Of a stretch of 64,000 bases of DNA, positions 35,801-45,458 are shown one piece after another. Both the position numbers and the translations under genes were made by a program. Each line of letters begins with the position of its first letter. The first letter of the stretch is position 1. Origin of the DNA: Galerina marginata. Lineage: Eukaryota; Basidiomycota; Agaricomycetes; Agaricales; Galerinaceae. Location: contig JAECYW010000009.1 of NCBI GenBank assembly GCA_023014335.1, positions 310,001 to 374,000 on the forward strand, read 5' to 3'. Below the pieces are notes generated by a model. The model did not search any database. It was given only the letters and a program-made list of their open reading frames with translations, and was not told the DNA's origin.

Positions 35801-36630
35801 CACAATTACAGAAGTCGAGTGCAATATCATGGATACCATTCACGTCAAGAACCACAAATGATCCACCATAGCACGGAGCAGGTAAAGGGCAGGGCTGACC
35901 AGCGGGATGGCCCAGTTGGAATCGGTAACCCAAACTCTTGAAGGAGACGGGTTTGAAATGTCTGCCGTCTTCATCCCAAACCTAAAAAATTTAGAATTGA
36001 GAATCATGACTCAAAGTATACAGTTAGCATTACCTGTGGCCGGTGGAGCGCATTGCGCTGATGTGTGCTAACCAGACAAGCCCTGCAAAATGTGTCCATT
36101 CCTTCGCAATCTAGACAGCGGAATGAATTCCCTGTAAGATCTGTCTCGCAATGGGCACAGGAGTTAATTCCCTTCCCATCCAGGCGAAGAAATTCAGATA
36201 AAAAGCTGTCGCGGTCTTTCATCCACTCTCGTAAAGGGTGATCCTATGATGCCACTCAGTTATTGAATATCCCAAGAATAGTGAAACGCACCCCTCGAGC
36301 CTTCTTTCGACCCGTGATGCCTAAACCGCTTTCATGATCCTCAGACTCAGAGTTGAAGCCCTCAAAGTTGTCGATTGCAGGCACATTAAGTACATCTTCT
36401 GAATCAAATGGCAGTGCAGATTCGCTGATAGGTGTCTGAGGTGTGGTCGAGTTGTAGGATGCATGAAGCACCGTAGAGCGCGAGACACGTGAACCAGATG
36501 ATAAATAAACATATTCTCTGGAAATAACGTTGACTCCGTGGGTTGCCGTTGGATTTACAGTGACCCCCGCAATGGGGACCATGGTCCCATTAGCATCGTC
36601 AACACTGTCCTTTCGTCGACGTTTAGCCAT
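32895..36630 (-). CDS. KDZ transposase with CxC2-type cysteine cluster, copy 1 (1,069 aa)
   Basis: Eleven exons (36630-36292, 36243-36034, 35981-35604, 35554-35361, 35308-35140, 35084-34942, 34893-34496, 34445-34269, 34210-34072, 34012-33327, 33271-32895) total 3,210 nt with no stop. Introns are 48-61 bp. The N-terminus is basic (MAKRRRKDS, a likely nuclear signal). Residues about 142-195 form the CxC2-like zinc cluster: CAHC, CLDCEG, CRAC, then HQRNALHRPQVWD. The RNase-H-like catalytic core shows FLAIDANFRLKRK (D384), the hallmark VVSYDIACQWSINLWDR (D503) and EGEGVERGWSHINP (E567 or E570), matching the DDE pattern of KDZ enzymes. STCSNHNAVN and VGDLQKGERYVNMDY are further family blocks. The C-terminal 350 residues are helical with an acidic tail (VEADDVDEDDY). 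It should cut and join the element ends and produce 8-bp duplications. All catalytic residues are present. Confidence 0.93.
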
Positions 36631-36740
36631 TGTCCAAGGAGGGTATACAGACTGTCAGAGATTGAATTCAAAGTCACTACCCCATCTACTTTTGCGGTGC
36701 CATTGATCATACTCACTGCATATTTACTTGTGATTTTTAC

Positions 36741-36762
36741 AGCGGAGAGATATTATGCATAA
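36741..36762 (-). promoter_or_regulatory. Shared promoter motif upstream of the transposase
   Basis: Read on the minus strand: TTATGCATAATATCTCTCCGCT, ending 110 bp before the transposase start codon. The same motif in gene orientation (ATTATGTATAATTTCTCTCCG...) lies 118 bp before the 603-aa gene. The TTATGCATAA half also resembles the palindromic part of the element ends. A further TTATGCATAA is at 36807-36816. Confidence 0.6.
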
Positions 36763-36763
36763 C

Positions 36764-37873
36764 ATTGGAGACTTTTATCGGATCTGATTCATAATGTTGT
36801 GATGGATTATGCATAACACGAGAGAAATAGAAGGCGATTTGCTGATTTCAAAATATTTACTCCGATCATTCTATGGCCTATATATTGCAGCATTCGGTGC
36901 GATCGCAGCCCTTACCTCTCCCACTTCAACCACCCACCCTCTCCGCAGACAGACTGTTGTTTGCAGTTTTTCCATACTGCATTCCGAGTCCTATCGATCC
37001 CAACTTCCTGTCAACCGTTTCTTAAAGCAAGGTACAAATCCACTTATTTTGACGCAAATATATTGATACCCCTCTTCTAGTTACCAAAGAAAGACCCCAT
37101 TTCTTCTCAAATGCTGTCGTTTGAGGGCCTTGCAGCTCCTAAGGTATTTGCCTGTCTTTCTTCCATGATATTTGTGCTTATCTTTCTCGATACAGCCGCA
37201 TTCAACTCAACTACACTCTTTAAGCCCACGGCAAGGGAAGGTACGGCACTTGTGCTCTGCCCTCTAAACCCGGATTTTACTGATTTCACGATAGACAGAC
37301 AGCCAACCGCTTACTTATTTCTTCATTCTGGTCGGTCGCAAACGGAGTTTCTAGATACTCGGTGATAGGCGCCTCCCGCTTATTTCATTTTCCGTGCCGA
37401 GCATAGCCACTCTTACCGGTGGTTGCCTTACCGGAGGCCTTTTTCAAAACGCCCCTGCTAAGCCAAGGACCGCTTAGACAGTTCCCCCCATGCGCCGCAC
37501 TCCATTCCTCATCGACAATCCCCATGGTTTACTTTTTACAATACTATGTCCCTCTTGAACACTGTCTCCCACTGTCTCTGTTGTTTGCGGTTTCACGCTC
37601 ACTCTCAATTTCGTACCTCAACCCTAGCAGCTTCATTAGTTAAATTTGTTAGAATCTCCGAGCTCCAACCTGCTCCTTAGTGCACCGTAAATGCGAATAC
37701 ATAGAAATACAAATCAAAATATATGGATTTATTGCTCCAAAACCTTTCAGACGCGATGACTTAAACTGACGCACTATTAGCAGACTCACATTCAACGTCC
37801 ATTGTCGGGGACGTTGTAGATTCGTGGCTCTGTGGTCATGAAGGCACATTTAAATTTGCGATGTATTAATTAA
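36764..37873. other. Non-coding interior of the transposon
   Basis: About 1.1 kb between the transposase promoter and the 159-aa gene. A plus frame at 37111-37365 (84 codons) and another at 37419-37643 show no motif. A small spliced plus-strand gene starting at 37111 is conceivable but unsupported. Confidence 0.4.
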
Positions 37874-38462
37874 TTAATCCTCGTCAGTGTCGGCGGATAA
37901 CCATTCCAAATCTCCCCTAATTAGTGTAATGCGGCTTGTAACAGTCTTTAAGAACGATGAACGCATTTTCCAGATTACCCGAAGCCCATCAGACTGGGAC
38001 GGGAGACAAGATGGAAGTTCTTCGAGCACATCCAGAATTTCTCGTCCGCTGTGTTCCAACTTGGATAGGGCTTGCACATCTTCATCGGTCATTGCGTTGG
38101 TTTTCTGCTGTGATAACAAGTGGTCAACCTTTTCCAACCATCCGATCACAACTCCTTGAAGCTCGAATGACTCCTTTAACTCGGGATCCTCCCAAGGAGC
38201 AACTTCCGAAGTTTTTCTACAAAAAGAAAATAGGGTATTAGAGGATAAAGACTGTAGAAAAGGGAACTTACAATTCCATACGGCGCTTTCTATTTCGTGC
38301 GGCATTGGCAGCATAAATCTTCTCCTTATTTCTGTAAAAGCCGCCATTCAGATATGATTATACATAGTAACTGACAAAAGCACACCGTCGAAAATAGCGC
38401 TGCTGTTTTGTAAGACCGTCTGCCCCCACTTTTTGGGCCTTAATCTTTGTTTCTTGGTTCAT
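37874..38462 (-). CDS. Small basic, helical protein of the transposon, copy 1 (159 aa)
   Basis: Exons 38462-38386, 38331-38272 and 38216-37874 sum to 480 nt (159 aa); introns are 54 and 55 bp. The ATG at 38462 (MNQETKIKAQKV) is the first that fits; an upstream exon is possible. Residues about 1-45 are strongly basic and helical (TKQQRYFRRNKEKIYAANAA, then RNRKRRMELK), like a DNA-binding basic region. The remainder is acidic and helical with a coiled-coil look (LQGVVIGWLEKVDHLL, DVQALSKLEHSGREILDVLE) and ends ADTDED. It lies head-to-head with the 109-aa gene, 264 bp apart, so the two may share a divergent promoter. Function unknown; a DNA-binding accessory to transposition or gene regulation is an inference. 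Confidence 0.65.
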
Positions 38463-38726
38463 TGAGTTGGGTGAAGCGGCGTAATCTTTTGGTTTACAAC
38501 AGAGTATACGACCAAGAATGTTACCAAGTATTGTACCGTAATTTGTACGGCCCGAATAAATCACCATATGTGATATTGCCCACGCCCTGAAGCATCATGC
38601 ATTTACCTTAAAACCCGGACCTGAAGATGTGTTGCGCTGTTCCATTCTCCCAGGTTTAACTCGACAGGTGCGTCCAATTTCCTTGTTCACTTTGTACAAT
38701 TTGATAACCCGTCAATACATTACAGA

Positions 38727-39104
38727 ATGCCCCTTCCTCAAAGTGTTGCTGGAATTGGCGACAGTAATCTGAACACAGGCGAACGGTACGTTCTAAGAAG
38801 CAGTCGACTCGTTTTAAAATAACAGCATTTTAGATATGTATATGTCGACTATGGCTGTTGCTCAGCTATAAAAAGCAGTGAATTCTGCCCATATGTTTCC
38901 TACGACATTTCTTGCCAGTTTTCCGGTACCACTACAGCCTCCACTTCTTACAGCTCTTCTCCCAACCAGAAGAAGTCGGGGCATATCCATATAATCACCA
39001 AAGACGATGTCCATCAAGCAGAGGAACGACGTCGTGTTGCCCGTTTGAAGGCCGTAAAAACCGCTGTGAAACAGGCCAAAGGAGATAAGCGTGAATATCA
39101 TTGA
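38727..39104 (+). CDS. Small protein of the transposon, copy 1 (109 aa)
   Basis: Exons 38727-38785 and 38834-39104 sum to 330 nt (109 aa); the 48-bp intron has GT..TTTTAG. The N-terminal half holds several cysteines in YVDYGCCSAIKSSEFCPYVS followed by YDISCQF; the C-terminal third is a basic helix (QAEERRRVARLKAVKTAVKQ and KGDKREYH). I recognise no domain. It starts the rightward gene row of the element and faces the 159-aa gene. Confidence 0.5.
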
Positions 39105-39279
39105 GCGAAAATTCAGCAGATGTAGTCTACATTCTAGAATTGTGATATATCCGAATCTTCTCCGTAATTTGTTCCTTTGATGGAAAAATCAATCACCCTG
39201 GATACACCGAGGAAACCGGATAGTTTTCAAGTTATATTGACCGAATTCACCAGACTGGCCCACACTTTCGATCAACAAC

Positions 39280-39772
39280 ATGCCTTCAGCTCTCGCAATT
39301 CGCGCTTTCAACATTCTTGAAAAATCTGATGACATTTCCCTAATGGATTTCAAAGCATTCCTCGGTACTCCTTTATTTTTTTGACCTTAGCATATTGTGC
39401 TGATGATATCGGATAGGAATGCCTGTCCATTGTGCTTCTGATCCGTTCTTCTCATTTGAAAATAGAAAGAAATGGGTCGTAATCAAATATTACATTGAAT
39501 ACATTCGCCATATTATTGGTTCAAGCGAGCGGTGAGCCCCTTTCAATCCGCGCTCCCATGTATTTTGTCATTCCCTGTTGACATTCTGTCTCAGTGATCG
39601 TTCCAACACAGTTACCGTGAGATCTGTGGATGAAACGCGTGCTGAATTGGATGGGATGCAATCCACGAAACACAGGGGAAAAGTCTTCTATCGTATTATT
39701 CATGAAGCTGGGAAAGAAGTTCTGGAGTTTTTTGATGAAGCGGACTCAGTAGACCCGTTTGAATTCTGCTAG
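39280..39772 (+). CDS. Small protein of the transposon, copy 1 (125 aa)
   Basis: Exons 39280-39364, 39417-39531 and 39595-39772 sum to 378 nt (125 aa); introns are 52 and 63 bp. The protein reads MPSALAIRAFNILEKSDD at the start, then a globular-looking middle (FENRKKWVVIKYYIEYIRHI) and an acidic end (EVLEFFDEADSVDPFEF). No known domain or membrane segment. It lies between the 109-aa and 603-aa genes on the same strand, 175 and 476 bp from them. Confidence 0.55.
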
Positions 39773-40107
39773 GCATGTTAACATTTGTATAGAGCCACCT
39801 TCAATTCCAGTGCTGGTTTTTAGCAGCTCAATCTCACTTAATTCTGACCGCTTTGTTATCTTCTTGGATATATCTGTTACCAAGTCTTTAAACAATCTCA
39901 TTCGAAGTTTGTCAGATGAGCTAAAAATATCTCGGCGCCTATTCTTGAGTTTCATGCAAAGTGCTGATAACCGACTCTTGATATTACATCAGTTTGCAAT
40001 GAATCATCTTATCTTGTAGCCTGATTTCCACGTGTGAGCAGTTGCAGACGATCCACATGCACAGACGATCAGAGAGCCAGTCCATAATGATCAACATTTT
40101 TTCTAGT

Positions 40108-40130
40108 ATTATGTATAATTTCTCTCCGCT
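40108..40130 (+). promoter_or_regulatory. Shared promoter motif upstream of the 603-aa gene
   Basis: ATTATGTATAATTTCTCTCC followed by GCT, 118 bp before the ATG at 40249. It matches the motif ahead of the transposase (36741-36762, opposite strand) at nearly every position and at the same distance from the start codon. Confidence 0.6.
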
Positions 40131-40248
40131 CTAGAATTGCGCCTTACAGAGCGCGATTCCACCCCAAAGGAGTCTCCGAAGTCATTCCAATTCTCAAACA
40201 TCCAAGTAGCTTACTTCTATCTCTCAGACCTTGAACGCGCTTCTCAGT

Positions 40249-42284
40249 ATGGGGAAAAGCTGGACGACGCCTGAACAGCAAGCCTGGCTTACCTTCCGGA
40301 TTGAGGACTTTTTGACTTCACGAGCGCAATCCTCGACCAACCGCTTCCATTTTGCGGTTCAGAAGAACTGGTTTGATCGGTGGCCTGAGCGCGAAGTTGC
40401 TTTTCCCTCAAAGCCAATGCATGAAGAGCTTAACGCTGAAGAACAGAAAGCGTTAGCAGCGGCTGTTGAGGCGCGTAGAAAGGTGCGACTGGTCTATCTT
40501 TCAAAGCCTTTGGTGATGATACTTTTTTTAGCAACTCGAGCACTGGTTTTACAACAAAACAGCGTCGAGAAATAGCGGTGCAAGTCAGGCCATTAAAGTC
40601 TTTGCCGACACCCTGTCCGAATTGGCAAAGGCCGAAAGCCAGAAGAAATCAACCACACGTGCGCCACAGCGCGTTGAGGTTTACCAGAAATTGTTTGCTG
40701 ATAAAATTAGTCGGGCTGTTGGTGAGAAGTGCAAGATCGTTCAAGCTAATAACAGAGGAGATGCACTGGCAATCCGACGTGAAGTAACCCAGAGAATGCT
40801 TGACACCGAACCCAAGGACGTCCAGGATCGCATTGACGAAGAAATCGAGAAGTGGAGGAAGAACAAGGAGATCGAATTAGAACAGGAAGCCAATAACAAT
40901 TCGTTGAAGGGATATGACGCGTATGTTTCCCGAGTTTTAGCTGCTTGCAATAGTTTCAATTATATTAAATCTACCATTAGAGGAATTAAAGCGTTGCCTG
41001 GCATATTGAACCAAACACTCCAAGTCGCCGCAAACACTACTGGGTGGGTATTTTACCTTGTGGCAGGAGGTCCAGTCCCCGCGGAGGATGGGCGTATTCA
41101 CCTTCAGCAGTGAGTGATTCGTATCTCGAAGATCAACCATATAGCTAATGATACCTCAGCTTTTATAGTCGCCCAGAATCTGTTCAAGGCCCCAGCTTCC
41201 GTAGGTCGTACATGGGGTTTGATCAAGGTATCGTAAAACCGTTCACTGAACATCTGGTGAACTGCTATCGTCAGTTGTGTTTCATATTCATTGGGGGATA
41301 TGGCCGCTGATCTATGTTATCGCTATCGAACTAGATTCTGAAGACACGGCTACCTCAACAATAGATAGGACTCCAACCTCTCCTCCTGATAACTTGACGA
41401 GTCCCACCGGAACTGTTGGTTCAGCCATCGACAATTCCACGGGGAACATAGCTACGTTGCCAGTCATGGGCTCAACGGAAGCCACCGGTGTCAATTTTGA
41501 TCTCAACATGGACTTCGAGTGGGATACGTTAACCGCTACTCATCCTTCCGAACTTTCCTCAGCTCAAGACATGGATATGGAGCACTTCCACTTTCCCCAG
41601 TATTCTGGCGATAGTTTTGACGCGACAAACAGTCTTTCTACCTCGGGTGAACCGGTTACCGGCCCAATGCCGGATTTATTTTCGTTAGCCCAAGAGAACA
41701 CACGACGGGCTACTACTACTCAGGCCGCGATGCACCTCCCACTGCCTTTGCCACCGTACTCAATGTCTCCGGATTTCATGGCTCCCACCACTGTGCAGGC
41801 TATAAATTCAGTCCCAGAGCCACAACCTACGCCCAGCCTGAGTGCTGAAACCACACCTGACAACTATATCCTCCGCTCAATCCAGTCACCACCCGATGGA
41901 TTTGTGTTCGATAACCAGGACTACTCACTCTCGACTACGCAAGTTTTAGTCGACGGCCAATCGACGCAAGACGGGAGCGATAAATGCATTGGATCCGCAG
42001 GTAATACCGAAAATATTCCGGCATCATCTACAAACTTAAAGGTAGGAGGTAAAAAAGGAGGCAGCAGAAAACGGGCGGCGGCATCGGGAGAGAGGGCGGT
42101 GCCCATCAAGAAAACGCGATCATCTCATTCTGCAGCCCCCGCGACGCTAGACAAATCCGTGGGATCTGCAACTACAACCGCTACGGGTAAGAAGGGCAGG
42201 AAGTCAACGAAGGGACGCTGGCATTACGAGGATGAAGACGGGAATGAGGTTGACAAGGATGGTAACCTTGTTACTCGAGCTTGA
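40249..42284 (+). CDS. Transposon-borne 603-aa protein with WF-helix region and basic tail, copy 1
   Basis: Five exons, 40249-40482, 40532-40920, 40981-41109, 41160-41269 and 41335-42284, sum to 1,812 nt (603 aa); introns are 49-65 bp. The N-terminal 90 residues are helical with a repeated aromatic pattern (TPEQQAWLTFRIEDFL, NWFDRWPEREVAFP, QLEHWFYNKTASRN); the last resembles a homeodomain-like recognition helix, but that is only a resemblance. Residues about 110-200 form a charged helical region, followed by TGWVFYLVAGGPVPAEDG, a block I have seen in unannotated Agaricomycete proteins. Residues about 290-500 are Pro/Ser/Thr-rich and likely disordered. The C-terminal 90 residues are lysine-rich (GGKKGGSRKRAAASGERAV) and end in an acidic stretch (YEDEDGNEVDKDGN), suiting a nuclear, DNA-associated protein. 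The shared promoter motif links its expression to the transposase. Confidence 0.75.
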
Positions 42285-43133
42285 TGCCATATTCACTACG
42301 TAGTAGCTCCTGGGTCGAAATGGATACATTTCTTTACTCGCAAATGTCTTGACTTACTAGTCCTCGTAAAATAAGATTACAGCTTACCTTGTGTTGCTGT
42401 ACGAAAGCTAAACTCACCATTAAGCATAATGAATGCCAGTTTGGGATGGACCGATCCTCGATATTATGGGAAATCGGTGAAGTTTAATGTCGAGTGATGC
42501 TAATTATAACTGTTGCCCTTTGCGACGAACAAAGAGATTGATTGGCATTTCTCGCAGAAGTCCCGTTTTCTTCACCTTTTGATAGCGGTGTCCAAAAAAC
42601 GAAGTGTGGTCCCTCGTCAGGGCGCACTCCGCCTGTGTACTTTTTCCACCTATACCTTTTGGGGGCTGTTGATTGAATTTATTTCGTCTGGTACGTATTT
42701 TGAGGTTCTTTAACCTGATTCCATTTCTGCATTCAGATCTTATATAAATGTTATGAAGCTCTCAGAAAGTGGTGCGCTGTGATTAGCCGCTTTTAACGTC
42801 AGTCCTTCCTCTCAGGATCTCCCTTGGCGTCGGACTCTAAAGTACATGCGGCGCCGGCGAAAGCTGGAAGAAGCATCCGGAATTCCGGCCAGAGGTACAC
42901 CATATAAGGATTGTTTTACGGTTATTGAGTAAAATGATTCTACATAAAGAAATTCTCTAGCATTCTGCACAGTAAGATGAGCTGGATTTAGCCATTCTCT
43001 CGCATTTTGCATGATTTTATACCCCATAAAGTTGTCCTCTTACATTCTACATAATTTACGAGCTCCTCGAGGCCAGCATAGCCACCATCTCTCGCGTTTT
43101 GGATCCTCATGCATTCGTCTAGGCAAGAGGATA
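42285..43133. other. Non-coding right subterminal region of copy 1
   Basis: About 0.85 kb without a supported gene. Short plus and minus frames (for example minus 43027-42812) have no motif. It contains the subterminal repeats listed separately. Confidence 0.5.
42952..43104. repeat. Three subterminal repeats of about 19 bp
   Basis: attctctagcattctgcac (42952-42970), attctctcgcattttgcat (42994-43012) and atctctcgcgttttggat (43087-43104), all in the same orientation and within 250 bp of the right end. Clustered subterminal repeats are typical transposase-binding sites. The core CTCTCGC is also reminiscent of CTCTCCGC in the shared promoter motif. Confidence 0.55.
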
Positions 43134-43178
43134 TTGTGCATAATGATTCAACTCTCATTAGAGTCGAAATATGCACAA
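43134..43178. repeat. Right terminal inverted-repeat core of copy 1
   Basis: ttgtgcataa, then actctcattagagt, then atatgcacaa: the counterpart of 32302-32346. The element ends 18 bp further right at 43196. Confidence 0.7.
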
Positions 43179-43196
43179 TAATAGGGTCACTGCCTG

Positions 43197-43204
43197 AGGC
43201 TCAC
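43197..43204. repeat. Right target-site duplication of KDZ copy 1
   Basis: AGGCTCAC, identical to 32277-32284. Confidence 0.85.
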
Positions 43205-43944
43205 CTTTAAATATTCAAAGAGCTGGCGGCTCTGGAAGCTTGCATATCGGAGAGACGTCGTAAAGCCGGTGATCGATAGGCTAGCAACCATGGATGAGCG
43301 GGCGAATCAGAAAAATAGAAGAAAATAACATATCAACGGTCATTACATTCGAGACTTTCACTATCTGGATGTCAAAACGCGTTCAAAGAAAAGGATCGAT
43401 CTTAGTGATGAGAGTAAGTAGGAAGGGAATAAATGCATTTCAAAAATGACATACTGTACCGGTTATTTCTCTCAGTTCGTCCGTTTCAAGTCGGAATGGC
43501 GAAAGGTGTACCGTAATTGTACCTAGACAAACGATTATGCAAGGAAGGAATCGATTTCATGAGGTGATTCGCAGCTTTAACGACGTGCCGTCCTTTCAAA
43601 CGACCTATCTGTAGCCGAGGAACCTGAGCACAAGTCTATCAACGAAAGCTCGTTCAGAGAGACGCACCGTTACACGTCAGATCTCAGGCATCACAGCTCC
43701 TTTTTGATGACGAAAGAGGCAGTAGTAAATTGAAAGCGTGATACCAGAGAAAAGGTGAAGACGGCAGTCACAAAGCTTTGGACTTCGTACCGTTTTTACC
43801 ACAGATCATAAGCCTGACGGGGATTTCGAGGAATTCCGAAGCTATAAAGGTTATTAAAATTAAAGTCGATAAATGGTCTCCACAGGGTGTGTTCAACCCA
43901 GAAGGCAGCAGAAATTGGAGGAGGTATTGATGCAGAAGTATAAT
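43205..43944. other. Intergenic, no gene seen
   Basis: Flank between the transposon and the 3' end of the membrane-protein gene; no open frame of note. Confidence 0.5.
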
Positions 43945-45458
43945 CTACGAAAGGTTGAATAAGCTATCATAAAACGCGGCAGGATAAGGACGTCGATGTG
44001 AATAAAACGGGCGGATCATGGACCGTATGATCATAAAAGTAGGAATAACGAGGGCAATACCCGCGACTCCCATTAAGCCAGTGAAAGTCTTCCCGATCAG
44101 CATAACAAGGTCGAGTCTTAGCGTGGTTGCAGTCTCCGTAGAGGGCGTGGATGGTCTGAACATCATCCAAGCAAGCCCCAGGAACGAACCAGAGAGGGTT
44201 ACACAGACAGTAACACCAAGGAGGTGTAAGGTTATGTGTGTGACGACAGGACGAAAATGTTCCCCTGCTGCGAATTCAAGTAATCGTCGAGGACGTAAGA
44301 ATGGATGCACTTACCAAAGTCTAGGCGGCGAACACTCAGATTCATTGCACCCAAAACCCGATTACGAACGGTGCGGAAGAGCTGGAGAGGGACTGATTTC
44401 ACCGCCCTTGGTAGCTTGTAGGTGAGAACCCAGAAAAGAACCGGGGTTATCATCACGAGAATATAAATTAGAAACGACGAGAAGAATATGTTGAGGCACA
44501 TTTCAAAGAGGAATGTCAGTAACGTGGGAGAAGGGAAAATGTTGTGAAACGGCCGGAGGTACCACGTTCCCCATAGTCCGGCTGCGCAAAATGCTATCAC
44601 TAAGAGAGCGCTGGCAATGAGGAAAAGCGAAAGGATGGTCCAATTGACTTTGGAAGGAATATTAACCGTCGAAATCAATGTCAATGTTGGAAGAAACGAC
44701 GCACGGAATATGACATGGCCAGTTCGGTCACCTACGAAGAACGGCGCCCATATTTTTGCCGAATTGAATTCATAAAGTCCAAGAACGTAGAAGCTGAGAC
44801 CAACCGGCGTTAGCGGATCAGGAAGGTCGTATAAATTGTGAAGACTCACCCAGTCATTATAACACTCCCGAGTAACCAGTCGAGCCAGGTAACCGCCGTA
44901 GAAGATTCAGGACCTAGATATCCCATTGTGGCTTTTGACATTCCGAACAATAAAGTTATTGAACTGAACAGGATTCGATGTAAAGTGATGGGCGGGTGAT
45001 CTGGGTTATTACTGGGCAGATGCTCGAGCTCGTCAGAGATGTATGCAGGGCGGCGGATGGAAAATAGAGATAGGAAGTTCCATGTGATGTCCATGCAGTC
45101 GAATGTAAAAAACCAGGAGAGGAATGGTGGTGCTCGGCCGCCTGAATCGTAGTCACTGGAAATTTGGAAACTGTTGATATTTCGATAAATGAAAAATAGG
45201 GTAATATAGCAAAAAAACTCACACCAACATCAATACTACACTCATGATCCATTCTAAAGTTATCGGTGCGATACTCCTACCCTGCTGAGTCAACACTGCT
45301 TTCGCTGTACCAAGGCAGAGAGTTGTCGATATAATAGCCATTCTATATGGCGTGATCTTGGGGTGCCAGCTCTGAGTGCCATGGGCCTGAGTTGAATTGT
45401 CGACAATGAATCGGGGCAGCGTACCCAACGCGTGGTCACCGTGGGCTTCGAGAGACAT
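43945..45458 (-). CDS. Multipass membrane protein with internal duplication (452 aa), paralogue of 5472-7086
   Basis: Four exons, 45458-45223, 45170-44850, 44793-44315 and 44267-43945, sum to 1,359 nt (452 aa); introns are 47-56 bp. The same duplicated N-terminal module is present: HPKITPYRMAIISTTLCLGT..AKAV..YDS..PPFLSWFFTFDCMD, then HPPITLHRILFSSITLLFGM..SKAT..YVLGLYEFNS..FFVGDRTGH. Later hydrophobic stretches include ILSLFLIASALLVIAFCAAG, FFSSFLIYILVMITPVLFWV, LHLLGVTVCVTLSGSFLGLA and LMGVAGIALVIPTFMII. The first two introns sit at the same places and phases as in the 5.5-kb paralogue, and the third intron of that gene is absent here. Outside the N-terminal modules the two are quite diverged. 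Location: a cell membrane; function unknown. Confidence 0.8.

Larger units (their letters stand above)
32285..43196 (-). mobile_element. KDZ-type DNA transposon, complete copy 1 (10,912 bp)
   Basis: Bounded by a perfect 8-bp direct repeat and by related palindrome-bearing ends. Sequence identity with copy 2 stops exactly at 43196 (54668 in copy 2), which fixes the right edge independently of the target duplication. It encodes a KDZ transposase on the minus strand in the left third, a 159-aa protein on the minus strand, and three plus-strand genes (109, 125 and 603 aa) in the right half. Every one of these genes is intact and intron-bearing, so the copy may be autonomous. KDZ transposons are abundant in mushroom genomes and are sometimes linked there to TET/JBP oxygenase genes; no such gene is seen here. 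Confidence 0.92.

Noticed and set aside
37111..37365. 84-codon plus frame, or small spliced gene, inside the transposon
   Set aside because: The frame has no motif and the spliced alternative gives an unremarkable short basic peptide; no support beyond being open.
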